Assembly (NCBI RefSeq): GCF_000620785.1
Contig: NZ_JIAI01000007.1
Span: 248,001 to 312,000, forward strand
DNA: 64,000 nucleotides
Direction: 5' to 3'
Source: Actinospineispora acaciae DSM 45401
GTDB taxonomy: Bacteria; Actinomycetota; Actinomycetes; Mycobacteriales; Pseudonocardiaceae
The position numbers were made by a program, and so were the translations under genes. Positions within the stretch are counted from its first letter, which is position 1, and the number at the start of each line of letters is the position of its first letter. Under the pieces are notes generated by a model. It had not been told where the DNA came from and made no database searches. It saw nothing but the letters and a program-made list of their open reading frames with translations. Below, one piece after another: positions 8,753 through 16,349 of the stretch.

Positions 8753-9013
8753 CTAGCCGGCCCGGCTCACCGGCAGCGTGGTGAACTCGTCCCCATCCTG
8801 GTCGACGGCGGGAAAGTTCAGGACCGGCACGGCCGCGAGGCGCTCGCGGGCCAGCTCCTCCAGCGCCGCCGGCAGGCTCGCGCGCGGCGCGCCGTGCAGG
8901 TCGGCGCGGCACCTGCGCACGACCTGGGTGATCGTCCACAGCCCGTGCAGCGGTTCGAACTCGCGGAACAGCCTTTCGACGACATCCGCGTAAGAGTCGG
9001 GCTCGGTGGTCAT
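8753..9013 (-). CDS. Small helical hypothetical protein
   Basis: 86 aa, convergent with the PucR gene (26-bp gap holding a short GGGC/GCCC stem). The sequence has three predicted helices: SYADVVERLFREF, TITQVVRRCRADL and LPAALEELARERL. This resembles short actinobacterial proteins annotated as three-helix-bundle dimerisation domains; that similarity is from memory and loose. ATG 9013 is preferred; an in-frame TTG lies at 9019. No catalytic motif or membrane segment is seen. A perfect 18-bp palindrome lies just upstream. Confidence 0.6.
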   Translation of the reverse strand: MTTEPDSYADVVERLFREFEPLHGLWTITQVVRRCRADLHGAPRASLPAALEELARERLAAVPVLNFPAVDQDGDEFTTLPVSRAG

Positions 9014-9029
9014 GTGCAACGACCTGACT

Positions 9030-9047
9030 TCGCCGGTCGACCGGCGA
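9030..9047. promoter_or_regulatory. Perfect 18-bp palindrome upstream of the small hypothetical gene
   Basis: TCGCCGGTCGACCGGCGA reads the same on both strands and lies 17 bp upstream of the ATG at 9013 (minus strand). Its size and position fit an operator for a dimeric regulator; the protein is unknown. In very GC-rich DNA such palindromes also occur by chance. Confidence 0.4.
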
Positions 9048-9173
9048 GAACATCAAAATCCCGATCCGGCGCATCGAAGAAGCGCTCTCGGTATCAAGGC
9101 GTCTTCCACCATACACATCCGAGCCCCCGCGACCGGCCCCTTCGGCCGAGGCGGCCCCAGGACCGGCTCCCGC

Positions 9174-9716
9174 TCAGGCCTGGCCCAGGCGGGCGGGCAG
9201 GGCGGCGAGCGGGTACTGGCGCCAGAAGAAGGCGTCGGCGGCGTGCTGGTCGCCCGCGAAGTTGACCGCCTCGACGATGGTGCCTGCGTTGATGCGGAAG
9301 GCCAGCGCCCAGGTCATGTCCAGGCCGGCCGGGGTCGTGCTCCAGCCCCGGTGCAGGTCGACGACCCAGTCCCGGTCGGCTGCCAGGAAGATCGTCTCGG
9401 CCTTGAAGCCCGCACGGGCGAGCTGGCCGAAGAAGGCGAGCACCTCGTCGACGCCGCGCTTGGTGCCGGCCAGCGGGTGGTGGCCGGGGATCGTCCAGCT
9501 GATGTCCGGGGCGAAGAACCGCCGCAGCGCGCCCAGGTCGCCGGACGCGTACGCCTGGTAGTAGCGGCGGATCAGCTCCAGGTTCGGATGGTCCTGACCG
9601 GGCGGCGAGGCTGGCACGGCGGCCGCGACACCGGCACCGCACGCCGTCAACGCCGTCGCGACCCCGGCCACGGAAAGTCCGCGCAGCAGGTCGGCACGGC
9701 TGAGCTGTCCGGGCAT
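9174..9716 (-). CDS. NTF2/SnoaL-like putative lipoprotein
   Basis: 180 aa. ATG 9716 has AAGGGGAG just upstream; the longer frame to 9875 would run through the divergent promoter and into LysR. The N-terminus LLRGLSVAGVATALTAC is a signal peptide ending in a lipobox (LTAC), so a membrane-anchored secreted protein is likely. The rest (ELIRRYYQAYASGDLGALRRFF, then ISWTIPGHHPLAG) is the alpha+beta barrel start typical of SnoaL/NTF2-like ketosteroid-isomerase-fold proteins. Function in this fold varies widely (isomerases, cyclases, binding proteins) and cannot be named. It is divergent from a LysR regulator with a LysR-type box between, so it is the probable target. Confidence 0.7.
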   Translation of the reverse strand: MPGQLSRADLLRGLSVAGVATALTACGAGVAAAVPASPPGQDHPNLELIRRYYQAYASGDLGALRRFFAPDISWTIPGHHPLAGTKRGVDEVLAFFGQLARAGFKAETIFLAADRDWVVDLHRGWSTTPAGLDMTWALAFRINAGTIVEAVNFAGDQHAADAFFWRQYPLAALPARLGQA

Positions 9717-9800
9717 GGCTCCCCTTTCGGATCCGGCCCGCTCACGGGCCCCGCCGTCCACGATCACGCCGGCGACGCTCGACGTCCAAGACCTGCCGTG

Positions 9801-9815
9801 ATAACCAATGGTTAT
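9801..9815. promoter_or_regulatory. LysR-type T-N11-A palindrome over the regulator's own start
   Basis: ATAACCAATGGTTAT is a 15-bp inverted repeat (7+1+7) and contains the classic LysR spacing T-N11-A (T9802 to A9814). It overlaps the two candidate start codons of the LysR gene (9808 and 9814) and lies 85 bp from the divergent lipoprotein start, so it can serve both directions. The pattern is visible; binding is inference. Confidence 0.7.
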
Positions 9816-10713
9816 GGACGTGCACCTGCGGGAGCTGCGGTACTTCCTCGCGGTCGCCGACCATCTGCACTTCACCAGGGCCGCGCGCGCCCTCTACGTC
9901 AGCCAGCCGGCGCTGTCCAAGCAGATCAGGGCGCTGGAGGCGCGGCTGCGCACGCCGCTGTTCGTGCGGGACCGGCACGGCGTGCGGCTCACCGGAGCCG
10001 GCGAGGCGCTGGTCCCGCACGCCCGTACCGTCCTGGCGGCCTGGAACGAGGCCGAGGCCGGGATGGCCGCCGCCGTGGCGCGGCAGCGGGCGACGCTGGT
10101 GGTCGGGATCAGCACCGGGCTGGGGCGCGGGCTGCTGCCGTCCGTGCGGACCCACCTGGCCGAGACCGCGCCGGGCACCGAGCTGCGGGTGCGCCAGGTC
10201 GGCTGGGACGACCCCACCGGCGGGCTGGCCGCCGAGCAACCCGACCGGGTCGACGCCGCGTTCGTCTGGCTGCCGCTGCCCGACCCCGACCGCTACCGCT
10301 GGCTGGAGGTCGTCACCGAGCCCCGGCTGGTCGCCATGTCCGCCGCGCACCCGCTGGCCGCCCGCGACGACCTGCACATCCGCGACGTGCTCGACGAACC
10401 GTTCCTGGCGCTGCCGGCCAGCAGCGGCGAGCTGCGCGACTACTGGCTGGCCACCGATGCGCGCGGCGGCCGGACCCCGGTGATCGGCGCGGAGATCGCC
10501 GGCATCGAGGAGACGGTGGAGGCGCTCGTCGCCGGGCTCGGGCTGTGCCTGCTGTCCGCCGGCAACGCCCCGCTGATCGCCCGCGACGGGGTGGCGATCC
10601 GGCCGATCAACGGCATCGGCCCCAGCCACCTGGTGCTGGCCTGGCGCCGCGACGACGACCGCGCCCTGCTGCGCCGCCTGCGCGACGCGGTCGCCGAGGC
10701 CAGGCCCGGTTAG
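9814..10713 (+). CDS. LysR-family transcriptional regulator
   Basis: 299 aa. The N-terminal winged helix is canonical: HLRELRYFLAVADHLHFTRAA, then LYVSQPALSKQIRALEARL with the recognition helix in SQPALSKQIRALE. The C-terminal 200 residues form the usual two-lobed effector-binding domain. I prefer ATG 9814 (reads MDVHLREL, the usual family start); ATG 9808 would add two residues. Neither has a clear ribosome site, and both lie in the palindromic box, consistent with autorepression. Likely controls the divergent SnoaL-like lipoprotein. It converges on the sugar dehydrogenase gene with a 3-4 bp overlap of stop codons. Confidence 0.9.
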   Translation: MDVHLRELRYFLAVADHLHFTRAARALYVSQPALSKQIRALEARLRTPLFVRDRHGVRLTGAGEALVPHARTVLAAWNEAEAGMAAAVARQRATLVVGISTGLGRGLLPSVRTHLAETAPGTELRVRQVGWDDPTGGLAAEQPDRVDAAFVWLPLPDPDRYRWLEVVTEPRLVAMSAAHPLAARDDLHIRDVLDEPFLALPASSGELRDYWLATDARGGRTPVIGAEIAGIEETVEALVAGLGLCLLSAGNAPLIARDGVAIRPINGIGPSHLVLAWRRDDDRALLRRLRDAVAEARPG

Positions 10714-12089
10714 CGCACGCCCACCCGCCAGACCGCGTCCCCGGCGTCGTCGGCGACGAGCAGCCCGCCGGCCCGGTCCGTGATGACCCCGACCGGCCGC
10801 CCGTACGTCTCACCGGATCCGGCGTCGGGCTTGAAGCCGGTCAGGAAGTCCTCCGGCGGGCCGGCGGGCATGCCGTCGCGGAACGGCACGTACACCACCT
10901 TGAACCCGACCGAGTAGCCCCGGTTCCAGGAGCCGTGCTCCCCGATGAACGCCCCGCCCCGGTACCGCTCGGGGAACGCGGTGCCGTCGTAGAAGCTCAA
11001 CCCGAGCGCGGCGACGTGCGCGCCGAGCGCATAGTCCGGGCGCTGCGCCCTGGCCACCAGGTCCGGGCGTTGCGGCTGCACCCGGTCGTCCACGTGCTGC
11101 CCCCAGTAGCTCCACGGCCAGCCGTAGAAGTCCCCGTCGCGCGCCCGGGTCAGGTAGTCCGGGGCGACGTCGTCGCCGAGCAGGTCGCGCTCGTTCGCCA
11201 CCGTCCACAGCACCCCGGACACCGGCTCGACAGCCAGCCCGTTCGGGTTCCTGATCCCGGACGCGCGCACCCGCTCCCCCGTACCGTCCGGGTTGATCTC
11301 CAGCACGCCCGCGCGGCGGACCTCGTTGTCCAGCCCGTTCTCCCCGACGTTGCTGCCGGATCCCACCGTGACGTACAGCTTCGTACCGTCCCGGCTGGCC
11401 AGGATGTTGCGGGTCCAGTGGTTGTTGTAGCCGCCGGCCGGCAGCGGCAGGATCTTCTCCCCGGCGGCCGTGACCCGGGTCTGGCCCGGTTGGTAGGGAT
11501 AACGCCACACGCCGTCGGTGTTGCCGACGTAGAGCGTCTCGCCCAGCAGCGCCATGCCGAAGGGCTGGTTCAGGTTCTCCAGGAACGGGGTGCGGACGTC
11601 GGCGACGCCGTCACCGTTCGTGTCCCGCAGCAGGGTGATCCGGTTCGCGCTCGCCCCGCGCCCGGAGCCGTCGTTGCGCCGCAGCCAGTTGAACAGCCGC
11701 CTGATCGGCGACCCGTCGGCACTGCGCAGCGTGTCGGACTCCGCGACGAGCACGTCGCCGTTCGGCAGCGCGTGGAGCCAGCGCGGGTGGTCCAGCCCGC
11801 CGGCGAACCTGGTTACCGCGAACCCCGGTGGCGCGGTCGGCGTCCGCCCCTGTGGCCACCCCACCACGTTCGCCGGGTTCGTGGTCGGGATCAGCGGCGC
11901 GTCCGGCGCCGCGAGCCTCGGGTCGGCGCCCAGCCCCGCCGGGTCCGGCGGATCCCCGCTCGGGTTCGTGACCGTGTACGCCACCGCCCCGACCAGTGCG
12001 AACACCACCAGCACCGCCGCCAGCACGATCCGCCGCCACCGCGGCCACCGCCGCCCGGCCGACCGCCGGGGCATCCGCTCAACAGACAC
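10710..12089 (-). CDS. PQQ-type sugar (glucose/sorbosone) dehydrogenase-like beta-propeller protein, membrane-anchored
   Basis: 459 aa. A single N-terminal transmembrane helix (RIVLAAVLVVFALVGAVAYTV, residues about 20-40) is followed by an extracytoplasmic beta-propeller. Marks of the soluble glucose dehydrogenase/sorbosone dehydrogenase family include LDHPRWLHALPNGDVLVAE, NQPFGMALLGETLYV, LPAGGYNNHWTRNI, IRNPNGLAVEP and IGEHGSWNR. These proteins use PQQ to oxidise sugars at the cell surface, though many actinobacterial homologues have no proven activity, and no PQQ synthesis genes are in the window. A four-copy GATAGT/ACTATC inverted array lies 26 bp upstream of the ATG. Confidence 0.8.
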   Translation of the reverse strand: MSVERMPRRSAGRRWPRWRRIVLAAVLVVFALVGAVAYTVTNPSGDPPDPAGLGADPRLAAPDAPLIPTTNPANVVGWPQGRTPTAPPGFAVTRFAGGLDHPRWLHALPNGDVLVAESDTLRSADGSPIRRLFNWLRRNDGSGRGASANRITLLRDTNGDGVADVRTPFLENLNQPFGMALLGETLYVGNTDGVWRYPYQPGQTRVTAAGEKILPLPAGGYNNHWTRNILASRDGTKLYVTVGSGSNVGENGLDNEVRRAGVLEINPDGTGERVRASGIRNPNGLAVEPVSGVLWTVANERDLLGDDVAPDYLTRARDGDFYGWPWSYWGQHVDDRVQPQRPDLVARAQRPDYALGAHVAALGLSFYDGTAFPERYRGGAFIGEHGSWNRGYSVGFKVVYVPFRDGMPAGPPEDFLTGFKPDAGSGETYGRPVGVITDRAGGLLVADDAGDAVWRVGVR

Positions 12090-12114
12090 GACCCACGCCC
12101 TTCTCCACGAGAAC

Positions 12115-12146
12115 GGATAGTCAAACTATCGATAGTGAGACTATCC
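12115..12146. promoter_or_regulatory. Nested inverted repeats (four GATAGT/ACTATC half-sites) upstream of the sugar dehydrogenase
   Basis: GGATAGTC (12115-12122) and GACTATCC (12139-12146) are perfect inverse copies. Between them sits the 10-bp palindrome CTATCGATAG (12126-12135). The hexamer GATAGT or its complement therefore appears four times (12116, 12125, 12131, 12140) with spacers 3, 0 and 3. This AT-rich 32-bp block stands out in GC-rich DNA and lies in the promoter of the 10710-12089 gene. A further GGATAGTC is at 13389-13396, just before the P450 start. Regulator unknown. Confidence 0.65.
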
Positions 12147-12191
12147 GTGTCCGCGAGCGTGACCGTCAAGCGGTTACTCGACTTCGGCCGG

Positions 12192-13382
12192 CTACCAGGT
12201 CACCGGGAGCGTCGTCACCCCGTAGACGATGGAGAACGGCCGGTAGGACAGCTCGCCGGACGGCACCGCGAGCCGCAGCGACGGGAACCGGCGCAGCAGC
12301 GCGGGGTAGGCGATGGCCATCTCGCGGCGGGCCAACTGCGCGCCGACACAGTGGTGGATGCCGTACCCGAAGGCGACGTGCGGCGCCACCGACCGCCCCG
12401 GGTCGACCTTCTCCATCTCGGACCCGAGCTCCGGGTCGCGGTTCGCCCCGGACAGCGAGCACACCACCATGTCGCCGGCCCCGACCTTCTGGCCGCCGAT
12501 CTCGGTGTCGTGCCTGGCGAACCGGGGGAACGCCACCTGCACCACCGAGATGTAGCGCAGCAGCTCGTCGACCAGCGGGCCGACCCGGTCCGGGTCGAGG
12601 GCGGCCGCGTGCAGCTCCGGGTCCTCCAGCAGCATCACGGTGCCCAGCGCGAGCATGCTCGCCGTGGTGTCATGCCCGCCGGTGAGCAGCCCGTCGGCCA
12701 GGCCGGCCAGCTCGCGGTCGGTCAGGTTGTCGCCGTGCTCGCGCACCAGGTGGCCGAGCAGCCCGTCGCCGGGCTGCGCCCGCTGCCGGGCCACCAGCCC
12801 GCCGAGGTACTCAACGGCCTCGTTGACGGCGTCGATCCCGCCGCCCAGCGCGCCGAGGGAGATCTCGAAGCGGTTGTTGCTGATCCGCTGGAAGTCGGCC
12901 CGCTCGTCGTCCGGAACGCCGAGCAGCTCGCAGATCACCAGCGCCGGGATCGGCATCGCGAACGTGCCGACCAGGTCGACCTGGTCGCTGGAGCCGCGCG
13001 CGGCGACCATGTCGTCCAGACACCCCTCGACCACCTCGGTGATCCGGGGCTCCAGCGCGCGCAGCCGCTTGGCGGTGAACTCGGGCATCAGCATCCGGCG
13101 CAGCCGGGTGTGCTTCGGCGGGTCGGACATGCCGAGCCCGCCGGGGTCCTGGTCCTCGCTCGGGCCGCCGGCCCCGGCCAGGTTGGCGAAGTCGTTGCTG
13201 AACGTCTCGGCGTCGCCGAGCACGGAACGGACCTCGCGGTAGCCGGTGACCAGCCACGCGGTGGGCCCGTTCGGGATGACCAGCGGGCTGACCGGCTGCT
13301 CGGCCCGCAGGGCGGCCAGCTCTGGTACCGGGTCGAGCCCATGCCGGAGGAACTGCACCAGGGTCAAGGTCGTCTCGGACAT
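12192..13382 (-). CDS. Cytochrome P450
   Basis: 396 aa bacterial class I P450. All signature elements are visible: I-helix oxygen-binding segment LLTGGHDTTASM, the K-helix ExxR (ELLR in VDELLRYISVV), and the heme-thiolate loop FGYGIHHCVGAQLARREM with the axial Cys. The length fits soluble actinobacterial P450s such as the CYP105/107 groups. ATG 13382 (MSETTLTL) is chosen by length; the frame continues to 13553 but overlaps the divergent MarR gene. No ferredoxin or reductase gene is adjacent, so redox partners are elsewhere. It is transcribed away from the MarR-GNAT gene, with two MarR-type palindromes between them. Confidence 0.92.
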   Translation of the reverse strand: MSETTLTLVQFLRHGLDPVPELAALRAEQPVSPLVIPNGPTAWLVTGYREVRSVLGDAETFSNDFANLAGAGGPSEDQDPGGLGMSDPPKHTRLRRMLMPEFTAKRLRALEPRITEVVEGCLDDMVAARGSSDQVDLVGTFAMPIPALVICELLGVPDDERADFQRISNNRFEISLGALGGGIDAVNEAVEYLGGLVARQRAQPGDGLLGHLVREHGDNLTDRELAGLADGLLTGGHDTTASMLALGTVMLLEDPELHAAALDPDRVGPLVDELLRYISVVQVAFPRFARHDTEIGGQKVGAGDMVVCSLSGANRDPELGSEMEKVDPGRSVAPHVAFGYGIHHCVGAQLARREMAIAYPALLRRFPSLRLAVPSGELSYRPFSIVYGVTTLPVTW

Positions 13383-13441
13383 CACCCCGGATAGTCGCTC
13401 ATTCGGTCGACCGGGTTCCCATCGGGGCCGGAGATTATTCA

Positions 13442-13475
13442 TTGACTTCGTCAGTAAACTCTTTGACATCGTCAA
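13442..13475. promoter_or_regulatory. Two TTGAC-N3-GTCAA type palindromes in the P450/MarR divergent region
   Basis: TTGACATCGTCAA (13463-13475) is a perfect inverted repeat with 5-bp arms; TTGACTTCGTCAG (13442-13454) is the same site with one mismatch. Their starts are 21 bp apart, two helical turns, so both face the same side of the DNA. This arrangement is typical for MarR-type dimers. The sites lie 23 bp upstream of the MarR-GNAT start and about 60 bp from the P450 start, fitting joint control of both genes. Confidence 0.7.
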
Positions 13476-13497
13476 CGAAAAGAGAGGAGCAGGCGCG

Positions 13498-14448
13498 ATG
13501 ACCCCTTCAGCCGAGCCGAGGGAGGACCGGGTGGCCCAGGTCCGCGCGTTCAACCGCTTCTACACACGGGTGATCGGCGTGCTGCGCGCCGGCCTGCTCG
13601 GCTCGCCGTACTCGCTGGCCGAGGTGCGGGTGCTCTACGAGCTGGACCAGCGCCCCGAGAACGGCATCGAGGGCAGCGAGCTGCGCCGGCTGCTGGACCT
13701 CGACGCCGGCTACCTGAGCCGGATCCTGACCAGGTTCGACACCAACGGGCTGGTCCGCAGGCAGACCTACCGGGGCGACGCCCGCCGCCAGCTCATCCGG
13801 CTCACCGAGGCCGGCCGCGTCGCGTTCGCCGCGCTGGACAAACGCCAGGTCGAGTCCGTACGGGAGATGCTCGCACCGCTGTCCACCGAACAGCAGGCGA
13901 CCCTGGCCGAGGCGATGTCGACCATCGAACGGACCCTGACCGGCAAGCCCGCCGATCGCGCGTTCGTGCTGCGCGCGCCCGAGCCCGGCGACCTGGGTTG
14001 GGTGGTGGCCAGGCACGGCGCCCTCTACGCCGACGAGTTCGGCTGGGACGCCACCTTCGAGGCGCTGGTGGCGCGCATCGTGGCCGACTACGCCGACAAG
14101 CACGACCCGGCGCGCGAGGCCGTCTGGATCGCCGAGGTGAACGGGCGGCCGGCGGGCTCGGTGTTCTGCGTCACCGACGCCGACGACCCGACCGGGCGCA
14201 CCGCGCGGCTGCGGCTGCTGCTGGTCGAGCCGACCGCGCGCGGGATGGGCATCGGCGACCGGCTCGTGGAGGAGTGCATCCGGTTCGCCCGCCGCGCCGG
14301 GTACTCCCGGATCACGCTGTGGACGAACTCGGTGCTGCACGCCGCGCGGCGGATCTACGAGCGCGCCGGGTTCACCCTGGACGAGGAGCGCGCGTACCGG
14401 GGCTTCGGCCACGACCTGGTCGGCCAGGACTGGTCACGCCCACTCTGA
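13498..14448 (+). CDS. MarR/GNAT bifunctional transcriptional regulator and N-acetyltransferase
   Basis: 316 aa fusion. Residues about 1-150 are a MarR winged helix (FNRFYTRVIGVL, SLAEVRVLYELDQ, LDLDAGYLSRILTRFDTNGLV, then the wing and the long dimerisation helix). Residues about 155-316 are a GNAT acetyltransferase with the acetyl-CoA loop at VEPTARGMGIGDRLVEECI and the usual ITLWTNSVLHAARRIYERAGF. Fusions of this kind are known in actinobacteria; the substrate is usually unknown. ATG 13498 has AGGAG upstream. Probably autoregulates through the palindromes at 13442-13475 and controls the P450. Confidence 0.88.
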   Translation: MTPSAEPREDRVAQVRAFNRFYTRVIGVLRAGLLGSPYSLAEVRVLYELDQRPENGIEGSELRRLLDLDAGYLSRILTRFDTNGLVRRQTYRGDARRQLIRLTEAGRVAFAALDKRQVESVREMLAPLSTEQQATLAEAMSTIERTLTGKPADRAFVLRAPEPGDLGWVVARHGALYADEFGWDATFEALVARIVADYADKHDPAREAVWIAEVNGRPAGSVFCVTDADDPTGRTARLRLLLVEPTARGMGIGDRLVEECIRFARRAGYSRITLWTNSVLHAARRIYERAGFTLDEERAYRGFGHDLVGQDWSRPL

Positions 14449-14620
14449 TCCCCCTGTGGCCCGAGAGACAGCCCGGACGGGAGTTTTGTCGGGCGCTCAC
14501 TCGTTTCGTCGGTTGGGTGAAAGTTACTCTTCGCAGTGAACCGACGGCCGTCGACACGCGTGTTAGCTCAATGGAGTGGCATGACGGCCCCGTGGAACCG
14601 CGCCGTGAGTGACTCTCCGG

Positions 14621-14639
14621 GGAACGCCGCCGGCGTTCC
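14621..14639. promoter_or_regulatory. 19-bp inverted repeat upstream of copC
   Basis: GGAACGCCG (14621-14629), one base, then CGGCGTTCC (14631-14639) form a perfect inverted repeat in the 220-bp gap between the MarR-GNAT gene and copC. It ends 29 bp before the chosen GTG, so it could be an operator or a 9-bp RNA hairpin in the leader. Nothing else convincing is seen in this gap. Confidence 0.45.
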
Positions 14640-14668
14640 TCTGCGCCAGACGTGTGAGAGAGACCCGG

Positions 14669-15223
14669 GTGAGAGCAGTGCTGGACGCGATCCGGAAGCG
14701 GTCGACGGTTCGGGCGTTGACCGCGCTGGCGGTCACCCTGTTGCTGTCCGGCGCGCTGCTCCTGGTCGACGCGTTCGACGCTCCCCCGGCCTCCGCTCAC
14801 GAGAACTCGCTGGCCAGCAGCGAGCCGCCGGCCAGCGCGACGGTGTCGCACCCGCCGAGCCGGGTGATGCTGAACTTCAGGTGGCCGGTCCGCCCCGAGT
14901 CGGCCGAGGTCACCGTGATCGGGCCGGACGGGACGACGCAGTGGCAGCACGGCACCGCCGAGGTGACCGACCGCTCGATCGGCGTGGTGCTTCGCCCGCT
15001 CGAACCCGCCGGCCGGTACGAGGTGCGTTACCAGGGCATGAGCGGCTGGGGCCGCCCGTTCCACGGCGCCGTGGCGTTCACCCTGGCCGAACCGGTGTCG
15101 GCCGAACCGGCGGCCGGCGGCTCCTCCGGCACCGGGCTGCCGCTGGTCTGGATCGTGGGCGTGGTGCTGCTGACCGCCGCGGCGACTACGGTCGGGGTAC
15201 GACTCGGGCGCACGCTGCCGTAG
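14669..15223 (+). CDS. CopC-domain copper-binding protein, secreted and C-terminally anchored
   Basis: About 184 aa. A signal peptide (VRALTALAVTLLLSGALLLV) is followed by ASAHENSL, so cleavage after ASA leaves an N-terminal His, the Cu(II) ligand of CopC/YobA proteins. The single beta-sandwich domain shows the usual SSEPPASATVSHPPSRVMLNF and a C-terminal membrane helix (LPLVWIVGVVLLTAAATTVGV). The protein would handle copper outside the membrane, often together with CopD, but no copD is adjacent. Starts at GTG 14654, 14669 and 14678 are all possible; 14669 gives a sensible leader with GAGAG upstream. The open frame back to ATG 14609 is less likely. Confidence 0.78.
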   Translation: MRAVLDAIRKRSTVRALTALAVTLLLSGALLLVDAFDAPPASAHENSLASSEPPASATVSHPPSRVMLNFRWPVRPESAEVTVIGPDGTTQWQHGTAEVTDRSIGVVLRPLEPAGRYEVRYQGMSGWGRPFHGAVAFTLAEPVSAEPAAGGSSGTGLPLVWIVGVVLLTAAATTVGVRLGRTLP

Positions 15224-15267
15224 CCGAGCCCTGACCCGCACCAGAACGCCCCGGAGGAAACACCAGG

Positions 15268-16236
15268 ATGGACTACGTCAAGCTGGGCTCGACCGGCCTG
15301 GACGTCTCCCGGATCTGCCTGGGCTGCATGAGCTTCGGCCAGCCCGACCGGGGCACCCACCCCTGGTCGCTGGACGAGGAGCGCAGCCGGCCGCTGATCC
15401 GCCAGGCCATCGAGGCCGGCATCAACTTCTTCGACACCGCGAACGTCTACTCCGCCGGCTCCAGCGAGGAGATCGTCGGCCGCGCGCTGCGCGACTTCGC
15501 CGACCGCGACGACATCGTCCTGGCGACCAAGCTGAACGGGCGGATGCGCCCGGGTCCGAACGGGGCCGGGCTGTCGCGCAAGGCGGTGTTCGCCGAGATC
15601 GACCACAGCCTGCGCCGGCTGGGCACCGACTACGTGGACCTCTACCAGATCCACCGCTGGGACCCGGCGGTGCCGATCGAGGAGACCCTGGAGGCGCTGC
15701 ACGACGTGGTCAAGGCCGGCAAGGCCCGCTACATCGGCGCGTCCTCGATGTGGGCCTGGCAGTTCGCCACTGCGCTGCACACCTCCGAGCGGGGCGGCTG
15801 GACGCGGTTCGTGACCATGCAGAACCACTACAACCTGATCTACCGCGAGGAGGAGCGGGAGATGCTCCCGCTGTGCGCCGACCGCGGCGTCGGGGTGATC
15901 CCGTGGAGCCCGCTGGCCCGCGGCCGCCTGACCAGGGACTGGGACGCCGCCACCGCCCGCACCGAGACCGACGAGTTCGGCCGCACGCTCTACGTGGACT
16001 CCGACCGCGACATCGTGTCCAAGGTCGCCGAGATCGCCACCGCCCGAGGCGTACCCCGCGCCCAGGTAGCCCTCGCCTGGCTCCTGAACAACCCCACCGT
16101 GACCGCCCCCATCGTCGGCGCCACCCGCCCCGAGCACATCTCCGACGCCGTCGCCGCCCTCGACCTGACCCTGACCACCGCCGAAACCGACCAACTAGAA
16201 AAGCCGTACACCCCCCACCAGGTCGCGGGGTTCTAG
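15268..16236 (+). CDS. Aldo/keto reductase
   Basis: 322 aa NAD(P)H-dependent aldo/keto reductase. The family landmarks are present: start MDYVKLGSTGLDVSRICLG, the catalytic FDTANVYSAGSSE (Asp and Tyr), the Lys in VLATKLNGRM, the His in YQIHRWDP, and the cofactor-binding C-terminal VGATRPEHISDAVAAL. It resembles the YajO/Tas-like group (AKR11/12 type). GGAGG lies upstream of ATG 15268. The gene ends 7 nt before the first hairpin element. Natural substrate unknown. Confidence 0.92.
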   Translation: MDYVKLGSTGLDVSRICLGCMSFGQPDRGTHPWSLDEERSRPLIRQAIEAGINFFDTANVYSAGSSEEIVGRALRDFADRDDIVLATKLNGRMRPGPNGAGLSRKAVFAEIDHSLRRLGTDYVDLYQIHRWDPAVPIEETLEALHDVVKAGKARYIGASSMWAWQFATALHTSERGGWTRFVTMQNHYNLIYREEEREMLPLCADRGVGVIPWSPLARGRLTRDWDAATARTETDEFGRTLYVDSDRDIVSKVAEIATARGVPRAQVALAWLLNNPTVTAPIVGATRPEHISDAVAALDLTLTTAETDQLEKPYTPHQVAGF

Positions 16237-16242
16237 CCCGTA

Positions 16243-16288
16243 CCCGTGAGTGGCTAGGGGTGCTATGGCACCCCTAGCCACTCACGGG
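16243..16288. repeat. 46-nt hairpin element, copy 1 (20-bp stem)
   Basis: CCCGTGAGTGGCTAGGGGTG, loop CTATGG, then the exact reverse complement of the first arm. It starts 7 nt after the aldo/keto reductase stop and precedes the AbiEi/DUF559-like gene. Identical in both arms to copy 2 at 17339. No T-run follows, so it is not a standard intrinsic terminator in sequence, although a stem this strong is likely to stop transcription or protect the 3' end. Confidence 0.9.
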
Positions 16289-16349
16289 TTATCCACAGGC
16301 GGCCGGTGATGTGGCTACGCGGAGTCCGTAGATCGGTCACTGTTGAGGT

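Noticed and set aside
9100..9173. GC-rich imperfect stems downstream of the SnoaL-like lipoprotein as a terminator
   Set aside because: Several weak alternative pairings and no single convincing hairpin.
9006..13394. Plus-strand open frame of 1462 codons
   Set aside because: It runs antisense through several recognisable genes (lipoprotein, sugar dehydrogenase, P450) and has the Arg/Pro/Gln-rich composition of a GC-rich shadow frame.
14562..14580. GTTAGCTCAATGGAGTGGC resembles the D-arm of a tRNA
   Set aside because: No T-arm or acceptor stem can be found at the required distance, so no tRNA is called.
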